Shown here one piece after another: positions 8,856-18,542 of a stretch of DNA of 64,000 bases. The notes beneath the pieces were generated by a model. That model saw only the letters and a list, made by a program, of their open reading frames with translations, searched no databases and was not told where the DNA came from. The translations under genes were made by a program, and so were the position numbers. Position 1 is the first letter of the stretch. Each line of letters starts with the position of its first letter. Source of the DNA: an uncultured Blautia sp. (GTDB lineage Bacteria; Bacillota; Clostridia; Lachnospirales; Lachnospiraceae); contig CAKRXU010000009.1 in NCBI GenBank assembly GCA_934424575.1, forward strand, positions 1 through 64,000, given 5' to 3'.

Positions 8856-8864
8856 ATTATAACA
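8856..8864 (-). promoter_or_regulatory. Possible extended -10 promoter of the acyltransferase cassette
   Basis: Minus-strand TGTTATAAT (8856-8864) fits an extended -10 (TGnTATAAT) in the 137-base gap between the symporter and the lipoprotein gene. No good -35 is present. A short AGCC/GGCT hairpin immediately before it (about 8865-8878) could end the symporter transcript. Confidence 0.4.
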
Positions 8865-8883
8865 GCCCTTTTAGGCTCTTTAT

Positions 8884-10350
8884 TTATTTGTTTTTTCTTG
8901 CTGCGATTGCCTGCTGCTCTTCCGGCAGATCTTTCTCTATTGTAAAGAAGAAGATCAGGACTGCACAGATCACATAAGCAATTGTCTCTACCCAGATATA
9001 TCCGACAGAGATCGCTGTCTGTGCTGCAGCTGTCTGTGCCGCAGTACCAAGTGCGATATCTGCTGCCTGGTCATATCCACTGGCATTTAAGATCGCACTG
9101 AAAATAGAGTTGCATACAGGAGTTGCAGCTACCATGATGGAGCTGTAGATAGACATTGTCAGTCCATCTGTACGGATTCCGGATTTGTATTCGATATGGT
9201 CGATAACATCCGCAAGCATTGCAAGGATCATGTAGCATGCCGGAGCGGATCCGAGACATTTAAGCGCGACGCCAATTGCTACAGGAACGATCTGTCCGTT
9301 ACCCATAATAGCGATCACACCGCCGACAGAACCCAGAAGCATGCCGACCATACATACGATACGTTTTCCAAATTTGTTGCAGAGAGGCACGATCGCCACT
9401 GCTGCCACAGCCATCGGAACTGCACCCATGATACTTAAGAGTGACTGTGAAGCCCCCCAGGCATCTGCTGTACCAAAGAATGTATTGTCCATTACCCATT
9501 TACAGAAATAAGTCATGGAACCATTTTTCATTGCGCCGCTCCACTGGAATCCCATGTAGAACAGCATAACGATCCACCACATCTTTTCACTGGCAACTGC
9601 AGAAAGCTGTTCTTTCAGAGAAGCAGTCTTAACCTTTGCTTCCTCTGTTGCTCCCTCAGACATCTGTTCTTCTGTTACACGCTCACGTGTGAACTTGAAC
9701 TGTAAGAAAATCGTCAGTGCTGAGAAAATAGCAATTGCAGTCATCGCTACCAGCCACAGATGCGGATTTTCTTTCAGTGCGAAAGAAACCAGGATCGGGA
9801 ATACCATGGAACCAGCACCCATAACGGCAAGTCCTGCCACATTGGTAAAGGAAGCCAGTGCTCCTCGCTGCTTACTATCTCTTGTAGATACAGGGATCAG
9901 TGTGGAGTTTGCTGTATTATAGATCGGATAAGCGACTGCATAAAACAGGTTGTACGCGATCGCGATCCATACCATCTTGGCAGTTCCCTCAAAAGGAACT
10001 ACAAACATCAGAACAGAGGCAATAGACAGGGTCAGTGCGGACAGAAGGATCCACGGTCTTGCCTTTCCTGCCATTGTTCTCGTGCGTTCAATAAGCTGAC
10101 CTACGATCAGGTTTGCCGCCACGATCAGGATGGTCGAAAACAGCTGTAAGGTTGTCAAAAATGTCAGGTTCAGTTTCAGGACATCTGTAAAATAGTTCTG
10201 AAGGATACTGGTAAAGATACCGGAAGCCAGAAGTGCGCCAAATGGTCCGATAAAGTATCCGATCAACATCTCCGGAAGCTTTACATCATCTGATTTGATT
10301 CTGGAACCGGTCAGTGGACCGTTCCAGAAATCTTTCTTTGTCTTGCTCAT
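8884..10350 (-). CDS. GPH-family sugar:cation symporter (MFS)
   Basis: Transporter of the glycoside-pentoside-hexuronide:cation symporter family (MelB/XynP/UidB type), 488 residues with about twelve membrane segments. Recognisable blocks include GYFIGPFGALLASGIFTSIL near the start, ARPWILLSA after TM3, and the ADVIDHIEYKSGIRTDGL region in the second half, typical of the family. It is preceded by AAAGGA. The stop-to-start gap to the 143-residue membrane protein is 4 bases, so they are one transcript with the GH3. It probably imports oligosaccharides or glycosides released or cleaved by the neighbouring hydrolases. The sugar cannot be predicted from sequence. Confidence 0.88.
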   Translation of the reverse strand: MSKTKKDFWNGPLTGSRIKSDDVKLPEMLIGYFIGPFGALLASGIFTSILQNYFTDVLKLNLTFLTTLQLFSTILIVAANLIVGQLIERTRTMAGKARPWILLSALTLSIASVLMFVVPFEGTAKMVWIAIAYNLFYAVAYPIYNTANSTLIPVSTRDSKQRGALASFTNVAGLAVMGAGSMVFPILVSFALKENPHLWLVAMTAIAIFSALTIFLQFKFTRERVTEEQMSEGATEEAKVKTASLKEQLSAVASEKMWWIVMLFYMGFQWSGAMKNGSMTYFCKWVMDNTFFGTADAWGASQSLLSIMGAVPMAVAAVAIVPLCNKFGKRIVCMVGMLLGSVGGVIAIMGNGQIVPVAIGVALKCLGSAPACYMILAMLADVIDHIEYKSGIRTDGLTMSIYSSIMVAATPVCNSIFSAILNASGYDQAADIALGTAAQTAAAQTAISVGYIWVETIAYVICAVLIFFFTIEKDLPEEQQAIAARKNK

Positions 10351-10354
10351 AAAA

Positions 10355-10786
10355 TCAATCCTTTACTACTTTGAAGAAGGAAGAAATAATTGTACAGATC
10401 AGAGCAGCCGCGCACACGATCATTCCAATGATTGCACCCTTTAAATCCGCCATATTCTGGGCGTTGTTCTCAAAAGTCATGATTGATCCGATCGCAGCGA
10501 TCCTGCTGCTGATAAACTGAATCAGTGCATATGCTGTCAGTACACCACACGCTACTGGAAGGATATCCAGAACCGGTTTTGCTCCCATTTTCATAGAAGC
10601 TGCGATCATAACGATCTCAAGGATTGCAGCCACAGCCAGGCAGGCTACGATTGCATTGTCAACGCCAGAATTTATAAAATAATTTGTTTTGCAGTTCATC
10701 ATGTACAGAACCAGTCCTGCAACAGTCACAAGAGCAGTGATTACACTTAAGACCAGTCCTGCGCCCATTTTTTTCTTTTCAACCAT
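10355..10786 (-). CDS. Small four-TM membrane protein of the GH3/symporter operon
   Basis: 143 residues with four hydrophobic segments (about 9-29, 44-64, 72-92, 117-139) and short charged ends; no recognised catalytic motif. It is preceded by GGAGG and placed between the GH3 gene (16-base gap) and the symporter (4-base gap), so it is co-transcribed with both. Small membrane proteins in this position occur next to permuted, membrane-tethered GH3 enzymes in related gut Firmicutes. An accessory role for the symporter or the anchored GH3 is inference only. Confidence 0.7.
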   Translation of the reverse strand: MVEKKKMGAGLVLSVITALVTVAGLVLYMMNCKTNYFINSGVDNAIVACLAVAAILEIVMIAASMKMGAKPVLDILPVACGVLTAYALIQFISSRIAAIGSIMTFENNAQNMADLKGAIIGMIVCAAALICTIISSFFKVVKD

Positions 10787-10802
10787 AGTTTCGTTTTCCT
10801 CC

Positions 10803-13800
10803 TTACTGCTCTTTCTTTTTCAGTCCAAGCAGATACATTGCTGCACAGAGTACAGTCAGTACACCGAATCCAACGCGAAGACCTGTGATCAGGTTATCGT
10901 ACCATGTATTCAGTTTTTCAATATGTGTAGTAGTTGCCATGCCATCCATTGCATTGGAATTTGCAAGTGCATAGTTCTGATACAGCATTGCCTGTTTCAG
11001 GTCTGTCAGAAGTTCTTCACTCTTGCTTGCATTCTCTACACTCCAGTATGGCCATACTGCTTCTACTGCTGCCATTGTGTTATCACCGGTGTTACATGTC
11101 ATGGTTACACCATTATGTACTGCCATGCGGATCTTTGTATAAGTCGGATCCTGAATGAAGTCCTCAGACATCAGACCCTTGAATCCCCATTCTTTACGAA
11201 CGATGTTCAGAAGCAGTCCGGTATGTGCATTACTTGTCACACAGCCGACACGGTTATATGTAGTCATTACAGCAAGTGCATTTGCATCTTCAATACAGGA
11301 CTGTGTACCACGCAGTTCGTTTTCACGGGCAGCCTGTTCTGTCATAAACTCGGCAATACCTGTACGGTTGATCTCAGTGTCATTGAATGCCAGATGTTTC
11401 GGTGCGATCAGTACGCCGTATTCATGTCCGGCCTCGATGATGGAAGCACCCTGACCTGCTGTCAGAACTGCATCTTCTGAGAAGTATTCATGGTTACGTG
11501 CGTTATATGGTGTACGATGAAGGTTTGTTCCAACGCCCCACCAGATTGCTGTATTTGCCCACAGAGAATAGTTACCTACTGCTTTGCCCCATTCTGCTGC
11601 CAGCTGTTTGCTGAATGTCTGACCGATAACAGTTTCATTTGCCATAACACCCATCTTGTAGTCACGGTTCGGATCATCTTCTGCGATCACACAAGGATCT
11701 CCTGTGGACTCGTCGGAGTTTGCATACTGTCCAAGCGGATAGGAGTTGAATCCGTTCGGTCCGTCATTCTGGATTGCTTCCGGAGAAGTAATAGATTCAA
11801 TTGTTTTTGTGCTGGTTCCTCCAAGTCCTGTACGGATCAGGCATTCTTCCAGAGTGATCTGATCCATCAGAGTACTCCATCTTTCATCTGTGATGTCGTC
11901 TACCCCTTTCAGATTTGCCAGTGTCATTCCGTTCTCTGCACCAAAGGTTACAGAAGACGGATCTCCGTCAGCTTCAATATCGCTGTAGTCATCAGCCATA
12001 GCACTGATCATCTCGTCTGTAGCTGTCAGATCTTTGTATGTTTCCGGCCAGGTTCCTTCCCAGTCGTTTCTGCTTAAGTAAGTAACGGTGTCTTCCATCC
12101 AGTTGTTCAGATCTGCATCCTGAAGCTGATTTTCTACCGGTGTGCCATTTAAGGTTACAGCAAAAGAAGAAGAATCAAAATCTCCAAGTTCCCATGTCTG
12201 TACATTGTCTTTGTTTCCGTCAACCTTCTGGTCCTGGGCAGCAAGTACATTGTTTACAGCCTCGTGTGCACCATTTCCAACAGTGAAATAATAAGTTCCG
12301 TTGTCCAGGATCCAGTTACCGGTTGTACCTGCTTCGTTATCACAGGTGCTGTCCCAGCTTGCCATGTCCTGTGCATCTGCTGTGATCGTAACAGTCTGGC
12401 TTTCGCCTGGCTCGATCATATCTGTTTTTTCATAGTCCAGAAGCTGTACTGCTGATTTTTCTACTTTGTTCTCTACATCATAGTCTGTATAAGGAACAGA
12501 AGTATAAAGCTGTACAACATCTTTACCTGCAACATCGCCGGTATTCTTAACTTCTACCTCAGCAGTTACAGTTCTGTTGTCAAGATCTACATCTACGCTC
12601 TTGAGAGTCTGCTCGAAAGTTGTATAGGAAAGACCATATCCAAATGGATAAGATACTTCATCATCATAGTTCCATGCTTTTCCTGTGGAGCTTCCTACTG
12701 TTGCGTCTGCATTTCCCTGTCCAAGCACAGTATCTGCATATCTTGTTTCGTAGTATTTATATCCTGTATAAATGCCCTCTGCTTCAACTTCTTCTGCATT
12801 GATGTTTACAGACGGATCTGCGTTTGTCCACTCATAGTCTCCGAAGTTCTGTGCTGCCGGTGAATTGGCATTTGTCACTGCATAAGTATCTGTCAGATGA
12901 CCGGATGGGTTTGCCTCTCCGGAAAGGATATCTGCCACACCATAGAAACCGTATCCACCCGGGAAACCAATTTCCATGATCGCATCTACGCCATCATTAT
13001 TTTTGATCTCGTCGATCTCCATTGCATTGGCATTGTTCAGCATAACGATGACTTTACCGCCGTTGTTCTTCTTGGCTTCAACTGCAGCATTGATCAGCTC
13101 ACGCTCATCATCACTTAATCCAAGTGGATCGGTCTGATTCAGATCCTGGGATGCATCTACGCCATCCACACCTGGAAGATAAGTTCCGTTCTCTGTAGAA
13201 GAACGACCGATCGTTACCAGCATGACATTATAATCATCCATGGAATCTTTCCACTGGCTGTCTACACTTTCCATTGTTTCCTGTGAAGGCTCTTTACTTG
13301 CAAATACGCCATCTGTTGAAGGTGCTGTAATGTGGTAATATTCCACGATGCTTCCCCACATATTGACTTCTGTCTTGAATTCAGATTCCAGACTCTTGTA
13401 CAGATCATGAAGATCTTCATTAATGCTGAATCCTTTTGCAGCTAATGCTTCAACAAAGTCTACAGTATCTGCATCTGTTCCTTCATTTTCAGTCAGGGAG
13501 CTTCCCATGTCACCGCCCTGTACCGGATAGTAACTAGAAAATCCGAGAAGGGACAGTTTCTGTGTCTCATCTTTTGTCAGTGGAAGTGCATCATTCTCAT
13601 TCTTTAACAGAACCGTTCCTTCCTCACTCATACGTTCTCCAAGATCCTCGATAGACTCCAGAAGCTCTGTGGTGCTGGAATAATCAGACTTGTATGTGTA
13701 CAGGTCCTCATCTGTACTGTCTGTTACCATCGCACTGCTCTTGGTTCCAAGAAATTTGTCGATATCTGTACGATAGCTGTCTACCACAGGTCCTGCCGCA

Positions 13801-13868
13801 ACAGAAACGGTCAGAAGAGACGCTGTAAGAGTAGTCATACCACGCCAGAGATTTCTTTTTCTGCTCAT
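10803..13868 (-). CDS. Circularly permuted, membrane-tethered glycoside hydrolase family 3 protein
   Basis: 1021 residues, likely beta-glucosidase/xylosidase type. The usual GH3 domain order is swapped: the alpha/beta sandwich domain comes first (about 60-420, EEGTVLLKNENDALPL), then a fibronectin-III-like domain (about 425-560). The TIM-barrel-type catalytic domain is last (about 640-915), with GPNGF, APKHLAFND and GFKGLMSEDF. Asp903 aligns with the GH3 nucleophile; the preceding residue is Glu where Ser/Thr is usual. A hydrophobic N-terminal segment (about 10-28) and a C-terminal TM (about 988-1014, followed by KKKEQ) suggest anchoring at both ends. AAAGGAG precedes the ATG. It leads the operon with the small membrane protein and symporter. 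Confidence 0.88.
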   Translation of the reverse strand: MSRKRNLWRGMTTLTASLLTVSVAAGPVVDSYRTDIDKFLGTKSSAMVTDSTDEDLYTYKSDYSSTTELLESIEDLGERMSEEGTVLLKNENDALPLTKDETQKLSLLGFSSYYPVQGGDMGSSLTENEGTDADTVDFVEALAAKGFSINEDLHDLYKSLESEFKTEVNMWGSIVEYYHITAPSTDGVFASKEPSQETMESVDSQWKDSMDDYNVMLVTIGRSSTENGTYLPGVDGVDASQDLNQTDPLGLSDDERELINAAVEAKKNNGGKVIVMLNNANAMEIDEIKNNDGVDAIMEIGFPGGYGFYGVADILSGEANPSGHLTDTYAVTNANSPAAQNFGDYEWTNADPSVNINAEEVEAEGIYTGYKYYETRYADTVLGQGNADATVGSSTGKAWNYDDEVSYPFGYGLSYTTFEQTLKSVDVDLDNRTVTAEVEVKNTGDVAGKDVVQLYTSVPYTDYDVENKVEKSAVQLLDYEKTDMIEPGESQTVTITADAQDMASWDSTCDNEAGTTGNWILDNGTYYFTVGNGAHEAVNNVLAAQDQKVDGNKDNVQTWELGDFDSSSFAVTLNGTPVENQLQDADLNNWMEDTVTYLSRNDWEGTWPETYKDLTATDEMISAMADDYSDIEADGDPSSVTFGAENGMTLANLKGVDDITDERWSTLMDQITLEECLIRTGLGGTSTKTIESITSPEAIQNDGPNGFNSYPLGQYANSDESTGDPCVIAEDDPNRDYKMGVMANETVIGQTFSKQLAAEWGKAVGNYSLWANTAIWWGVGTNLHRTPYNARNHEYFSEDAVLTAGQGASIIEAGHEYGVLIAPKHLAFNDTEINRTGIAEFMTEQAARENELRGTQSCIEDANALAVMTTYNRVGCVTSNAHTGLLLNIVRKEWGFKGLMSEDFIQDPTYTKIRMAVHNGVTMTCNTGDNTMAAVEAVWPYWSVENASKSEELLTDLKQAMLYQNYALANSNAMDGMATTTHIEKLNTWYDNLITGLRVGFGVLTVLCAAMYLLGLKKKEQ

Positions 13869-13960
13869 GATTATATCTCCTTTCTTTCCCTGAAATATGG
13901 GTAAGCCTCATCGCTCAAGTGCTTCCATAATTTCCATGACCTAAATTTAACATAAATCCC

Positions 13961-14021
13961 AAAAACGCTCCCATTTTTTTCGCAGACTGCACTTTTTCAG
14001 CCGTAAATGGGAGCGTTTTTT
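13961..14021. terminator. Intrinsic terminator after the GH2 gene
   Basis: AAAAACGCTCCCAT (13961-13974) is perfectly complementary to ATGGGAGCGTTTTT (14007-14020). The hairpin has A and T tracts on both sides, so it can work in either direction. On the minus strand it lies about 90 bases downstream of the GH2 stop and separates the GH78/GH2 transcript from the GH3 operon. Confidence 0.85.
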
Positions 14022-14106
14022 TATTGAATTTTCACAAGCAAAATTTTTCAGGGAATCTTGCACAAATTGTGATATTTATTTTTGTCTATATTGCCTATAT
14101 GATAAT

Positions 14107-16500
14107 TTATTTCTGTGTTGTTACCGGAATCTCACATGTATATGTTTTTTCTTCATCAGAGACCGTGATCTTCACGGATCCGCTTTCTCCGACACGGACT
14201 ACAGCCATCGCCTCACCATAATAAGTATCGACGGTATCCTGTGCATAGTTACCTTCCACATAGGAGCAGGCGCTTCCCAGACCTTCAAGCGTAGCATTCT
14301 CTACCGTAACTTTCAGGTGATGTTTTTCCATCGGTTTCCAGATTCCGTTAAAGTCTCCGTACTGCAATGGAACAAACAGCAATCTGCCCGCTTCCACAGT
14401 TTCCTGTTCCGGTTTGATATGAAGCATGGTTTCTTTATTTGCTGTCATCAGTGTCTGGCGGTTGATCTCACGTCCGTTCTTATCATAGGAAACTGCTGTG
14501 ATCTCGCCATCCTCATATGGAATGTGGAATTTAGTCCTGCATTTTTTTACTTTGCCACGTGCAGCTTTCTTTCCATTGACCAGAAGCTCCACCTCTGCTG
14601 CCCTTGCAAAAACTTCTACTTCAGCTTTTTCTCCGGCACATCCTCTCCAGGACCAGCTCTCCAGAGCCTTGGTCAGAGCCCATCCTGTCAGGTTCAGGTT
14701 TTCTTTCTGATAAACAGGTTTCACGGCGATAAACGGACCTGTTTCCCGTTCAAAAGCAACTCTTGTGTAAGCTGCCTCTGCACGCGGCTTTCCAAGAAGG
14801 TCGATTCTTCCGTTATTTCCAGTCATTCTTGTATGCGGCATCTTGCCTTTGTAGTCTTCGTATTCAGCTGCGCCGTCTCCGGTCTCTCCGATATATTCCC
14901 ATCCTGACCAGACAAAATCTCCCAGGATCCGCTTATTCTTCTTGGCAATTTCCCAGAAACTGTATGCATCCTTGCAGAAAGTCTCTGTACCGAGGATCAG
15001 ACGTTTCGGGTATTTCTTCAGGTCATGTTTGTAGCGGAAAAGTCCGTAGTTGTATCCTGCGATATCCATGTTCGCATATGCATCCTTTGTTTTCCAGTCA
15101 CATGGCGGGAGGGTCGCACCGATCTTCATGAAGTAATCTCCGACCAGACAGGCAAGGGTATTATAAAATTCACTTCCTACTGGTTTCTTCTTCTCTTTTT
15201 TCTCTGCTTCCTGCTTTGCAGACTGGGCGCTTTTTTCTGCCTTATCATCACTGTAAACGCCCATTCCCATAGAACTTAAGAAGTTAAAGAAAATGTTGAT
15301 CCCGCAGGTTACTGGTCTGTGCGGATCCAGTTTATGAAGGTAAGAAGTCATTCTGCCGGTGAGTTCGATTCCTTTTTTCTGTGCAGTCTCTGCAACTTCA
15401 TTTCCCGTAGAATACATGATAACAGACGGATGATTGTAATCTTTCTCCACCATATCCTTGAGGTCCTGCTGCCACCATTTCGCAAGGTAATTCACATAAT
15501 CATATTTTGTCTTATGGATATACCAGACATCGACATATTCATCCATCACCAGCATTCCCAGACGGTCGCAGGCATCCAGCATATCCTTGGAGCATGGATA
15601 ATGTGAAGAACGGATCGCATTATAGCCATTCTCTTTGAGGATGCGGATTCTGCGCTCCTCTGCCTCCGGATACGTGCAGGCACCCAGCACACCATTATCG
15701 TGATGCACACAGGCACCACGGAGGATTTCTCTCTTACCATTGATCGTAAGGCCTTTTTCCGGGCTCCATTCAAGAAGTCGGATTCCAAATGTTTCCTCTA
15801 CGATATCTTCTCCAAATGTTGCCCGCAGAGTATACAGATTCGGATGATCACAGTCCCAGAGTTCTGCGTTCGGGATCTCCATACGGAAAACCGACGGGTG
15901 TCCTGTATTTTCCGCCTCTCTTACAAGAATGTTTTGATCTCCACACAGAATTTCTACTCTCACCATTCCCGGGCAGGAAGTTTTTATTTCTACTTCAATC
16001 ACTGCCGGTGCATAACTTACTGTATGAATCTTGATTCCATTGACCGGAATGTACTTCTTGTCACCTGCCCAAAGGTATACCGGACGGTAGATGCCGGTTC
16101 CGGAATACCAGCGACTGTTTGGCTGATCAGAATTTCGTGCGATCACGCGGATCTCATTCTGTGCTTCATATTTCAAAAGCCCTTCTGTATCTACATAAAA
16201 ATTTGTATAACCATACGGTCTGTATGCTGCTTTCGTTCCATTAATATAAACTTCCGCATTGTGATAAACACTCTCGAATTCAATGAGAACTTTTTTGCCG
16301 CTGTACTCTGATGGCACAAAAACATGTTTCGTATATTCGTAATCGCCGCCCAGATACCAGCCGGAGTTTCCCTCACTGACACTTTCCTCAGTACGCGGCT
16401 CACTCCGCATCGCATCATGCGGAAGTGTTACAGAATACGGTTCCTCATCTCTGGTAAGGCATCTGCATGTCCAATTTCTGTTAAAATCTATTTTTTTCAT
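14107..16500 (-). CDS. Glycoside hydrolase family 2 protein (beta-galactosidase/glucuronidase type)
   Basis: 797 residues, no signal peptide, so a cytoplasmic enzyme. The sugar-binding jelly-roll domain (about 1-150) includes LPHDAM, GWYLGGDYEYTK and SRWYSGTGIYRPVYLW. An Ig-like domain follows (about 150-245), then the TIM barrel (about 250-545) with GACVHHDNG, NAIRSSHYP, acid/base Glu368 in STGNEVAE and nucleophile Glu506 in LGTETF. Further beta domains lie after 610. A Lys/Glu-rich insert at about 418-442 (many K, E and A) interrupts the barrel region and is unusual. It starts 1 base after the GH78-like stop. The substrate is probably a beta-galactoside or related glycoside. Confidence 0.9.
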   Translation of the reverse strand: MKKIDFNRNWTCRCLTRDEEPYSVTLPHDAMRSEPRTEESVSEGNSGWYLGGDYEYTKHVFVPSEYSGKKVLIEFESVYHNAEVYINGTKAAYRPYGYTNFYVDTEGLLKYEAQNEIRVIARNSDQPNSRWYSGTGIYRPVYLWAGDKKYIPVNGIKIHTVSYAPAVIEVEIKTSCPGMVRVEILCGDQNILVREAENTGHPSVFRMEIPNAELWDCDHPNLYTLRATFGEDIVEETFGIRLLEWSPEKGLTINGKREILRGACVHHDNGVLGACTYPEAEERRIRILKENGYNAIRSSHYPCSKDMLDACDRLGMLVMDEYVDVWYIHKTKYDYVNYLAKWWQQDLKDMVEKDYNHPSVIMYSTGNEVAETAQKKGIELTGRMTSYLHKLDPHRPVTCGINIFFNFLSSMGMGVYSDDKAEKSAQSAKQEAEKKEKKKPVGSEFYNTLACLVGDYFMKIGATLPPCDWKTKDAYANMDIAGYNYGLFRYKHDLKKYPKRLILGTETFCKDAYSFWEIAKKNKRILGDFVWSGWEYIGETGDGAAEYEDYKGKMPHTRMTGNNGRIDLLGKPRAEAAYTRVAFERETGPFIAVKPVYQKENLNLTGWALTKALESWSWRGCAGEKAEVEVFARAAEVELLVNGKKAARGKVKKCRTKFHIPYEDGEITAVSYDKNGREINRQTLMTANKETMLHIKPEQETVEAGRLLFVPLQYGDFNGIWKPMEKHHLKVTVENATLEGLGSACSYVEGNYAQDTVDTYYGEAMAVVRVGESGSVKITVSDEEKTYTCEIPVTTQK

Positions 16501-16501
16501 A

Positions 16502-18481
16502 TCAAATCTTTACCCTTCTTGTTTCTCCTCTGACCAGAGAAAATTTTTGTTCACCGAGTTCCAGAACTCCACCGTCTGCATCCGGTGTCACTTCCAGATA
16601 TTCTCCATCCCAGAGCAGTCGGACTGTTCCATGGCTTCCCACCGGGAGTGTGCAGTCCAGTTCTGTAAAATACTGCATCTGTGGTTTTAATACATAAGTC
16701 GTCTCTTCTCTGTTTACGAGATCCAGTCCGGCAAAATATTTTGCCAGGAAATAGATCGGGCTTGCTGCCCATGCATGACAGAGGCTCTTGCCAAAATGAT
16801 CACCGTACATGTCGTACTGTTCTTCCTTCGGCACAGACGGATCGTACTCTTCCCAGAAGGTAATTGCTCCAAGATCCAGCATGCCGCCCCAGTAGGAACG
16901 GATCTTGTCCAAAACTTCGGTCAGTTTTCCCATCTGGCACAGTACATCCAGTTCGAAGAAGTTAAAATATGGTGTTGTGATCGCCGGGATCTCATCATTT
17001 TCGAGTACGTTTGTGAGGATTTTTTCCTGCTTATCCTTATCTGCGATAGCAAATAATACAGCAAAAATATTTGCATGTCTTGTCACATTTCGTTTCCCGG
17101 AAGTAAAAGAATCGATGTACGCACCTTTTTCCTCATCCCAAAAAAACTCTTCAATGGCAGCAGTCAGTTTCTCATACTCCTGTCTGTAAGCACTTCCGTC
17201 CTTGCCAAGCTTTTCGCTGATCTCTGCCATCACACGGAAGCATGCCGCATAAAGCATCTGTTCTGCACAGAGCGGGCCATCTTTGTCCATGTCTGCCCAG
17301 TCGATATAAATCCAGTCTTTTTCCTTTCCGATCAGGAAACCGTGTTCATCACGTCTGCCATTGCAGAATTTCATAAGGGAAACCATCTTCGGATAAACCA
17401 ATTCCAGGAAATCTCTGTCGCCGTATCCTTCATTATGATAATCCACGCCCAAAAGCCACAGAAGAGAATAGTCTACGATCGTATTGATATGTCTCGTCAT
17501 CGGGTCATTGCCGCGCAGTGCCAGAATCGTTCTCTGGTCGATATCTGCATCTGCCATCAGATAACGATTTACAAAAAAGCTCTGGTATGCATCTCCCGAC
17601 CAGATCCATTTGTCACGTTTGGCACCATCAATAAAAAAGATGCCGCTGCAGAGGCGGAATGTATGCTCTGCCACAGACCAGATCTGGTTCAGGCGTTCCT
17701 CTCCGCAGTGAAAAGCAGCTTTTACCGGAATGTCTACATACTGATGATTTGCTTTCAGGGTGATCTCTCCCGGTTTACAATCCGGGATGTAAGCAAAATG
17801 CACTGCACAGCACGGGCACTTGCCGGTTTCTTCGTCCGGCTGCCAGCTGTAATAACAGTTTACCGGATCGACTGCTTCTTCCATAGATTCACCACAGCAG
17901 ATCAGTACCGGCTGATATCCGTTTTTGAACTTTGCTTCCAGAACTGCATTCAGCTCTGTCTCAAATTCATAGAGCGTTCCGCCGTTGTATTCTGTTACGC
18001 TGACTGGTTCATATATTTTCTCGCTGTATTCCCAGACTGTCGGATTCTGTTCCGGTCTGGTGAAATATCTGCTTCTTCCTGCCGGCTGCGGTTCCTGATC
18101 ATAATCTTCTGCTATCCAGCCTTTGTCTGAACAGATCACATCACCTTCTACATAAATACATGGAAAAGCCTCAATACATCCTGCGTGAACAGCGATTGCA
18201 ACTTCTCCCGGTCCACAGGTGATCTTTTTTCCAAATGGGTATTTCTTTTCTCCTGCCAGTACGTGCCCGATTGCATTGGAATATACCGTAAAGGAAGTTT
18301 CTTCTTTCAGATGATAAGTACGGCGAAAAGCGACACGGTTGCGGAAGCCTTCGCTTTTCCAGAAAGCCGGCCAGCCGAAGCCTCTCTCCACACGGCTGAA
18401 GTTCTGTTTCATTCCATGATATAGTTCAAAATCCCCCGGATACCAGATCCAATAACTTTTGCTCATTCCCGATTCCTCCAA
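16502..18481 (-). CDS. GH78-like six-hairpin glycosidase (alpha-L-rhamnosidase type)
   Basis: 659 residues, no signal peptide. An N-terminal beta-rich region (about 1-260) contains GWPAFWKSEGFRNRVAFRRTY. It is followed by an (alpha/alpha)6 barrel (about 265-565) with FIDGAKRDKWIWSGDAYQSF, in which acidic residues D and E/D-rich loops resemble the DERxGWTGD region of rhamnosidases. A short C-terminal beta domain (about 570-659) follows. It is first in the glycan operon, directly downstream of a good promoter with operator-like repeats, and coupled to GH2. Rhamnosidase is the closest guess; another GH78/GH106-like specificity is possible. Confidence 0.75.
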   Translation of the reverse strand: MEESGMSKSYWIWYPGDFELYHGMKQNFSRVERGFGWPAFWKSEGFRNRVAFRRTYHLKEETSFTVYSNAIGHVLAGEKKYPFGKKITCGPGEVAIAVHAGCIEAFPCIYVEGDVICSDKGWIAEDYDQEPQPAGRSRYFTRPEQNPTVWEYSEKIYEPVSVTEYNGGTLYEFETELNAVLEAKFKNGYQPVLICCGESMEEAVDPVNCYYSWQPDEETGKCPCCAVHFAYIPDCKPGEITLKANHQYVDIPVKAAFHCGEERLNQIWSVAEHTFRLCSGIFFIDGAKRDKWIWSGDAYQSFFVNRYLMADADIDQRTILALRGNDPMTRHINTIVDYSLLWLLGVDYHNEGYGDRDFLELVYPKMVSLMKFCNGRRDEHGFLIGKEKDWIYIDWADMDKDGPLCAEQMLYAACFRVMAEISEKLGKDGSAYRQEYEKLTAAIEEFFWDEEKGAYIDSFTSGKRNVTRHANIFAVLFAIADKDKQEKILTNVLENDEIPAITTPYFNFFELDVLCQMGKLTEVLDKIRSYWGGMLDLGAITFWEEYDPSVPKEEQYDMYGDHFGKSLCHAWAASPIYFLAKYFAGLDLVNREETTYVLKPQMQYFTELDCTLPVGSHGTVRLLWDGEYLEVTPDADGGVLELGEQKFSLVRGETRRVKI

Positions 18482-18512
18482 GTCTTGTTTTCATCATATA
18501 TTTTCTACTTTA

Positions 18513-18542
18513 ACTATACGGGCTGTTCACGCCTAAAGTCAA
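18513..18542 (-). promoter_or_regulatory. Promoter of the GH78/GH2 operon
   Basis: Minus-strand TTGACT (18537-18542), 18-base spacer, TATAGT (18513-18518), about 30 bases before the start codon. Its -35 is overlapped by the inverted repeat GTCAA-N6-TTGAC (18538-18553). Confidence 0.65.

Noticed and set aside
17075..18130. 351-codon plus-strand frame opposite the GH78-like gene
   Set aside because: Shadow of a well-supported enzyme gene, with no promoter, ribosome site or recognisable domain.
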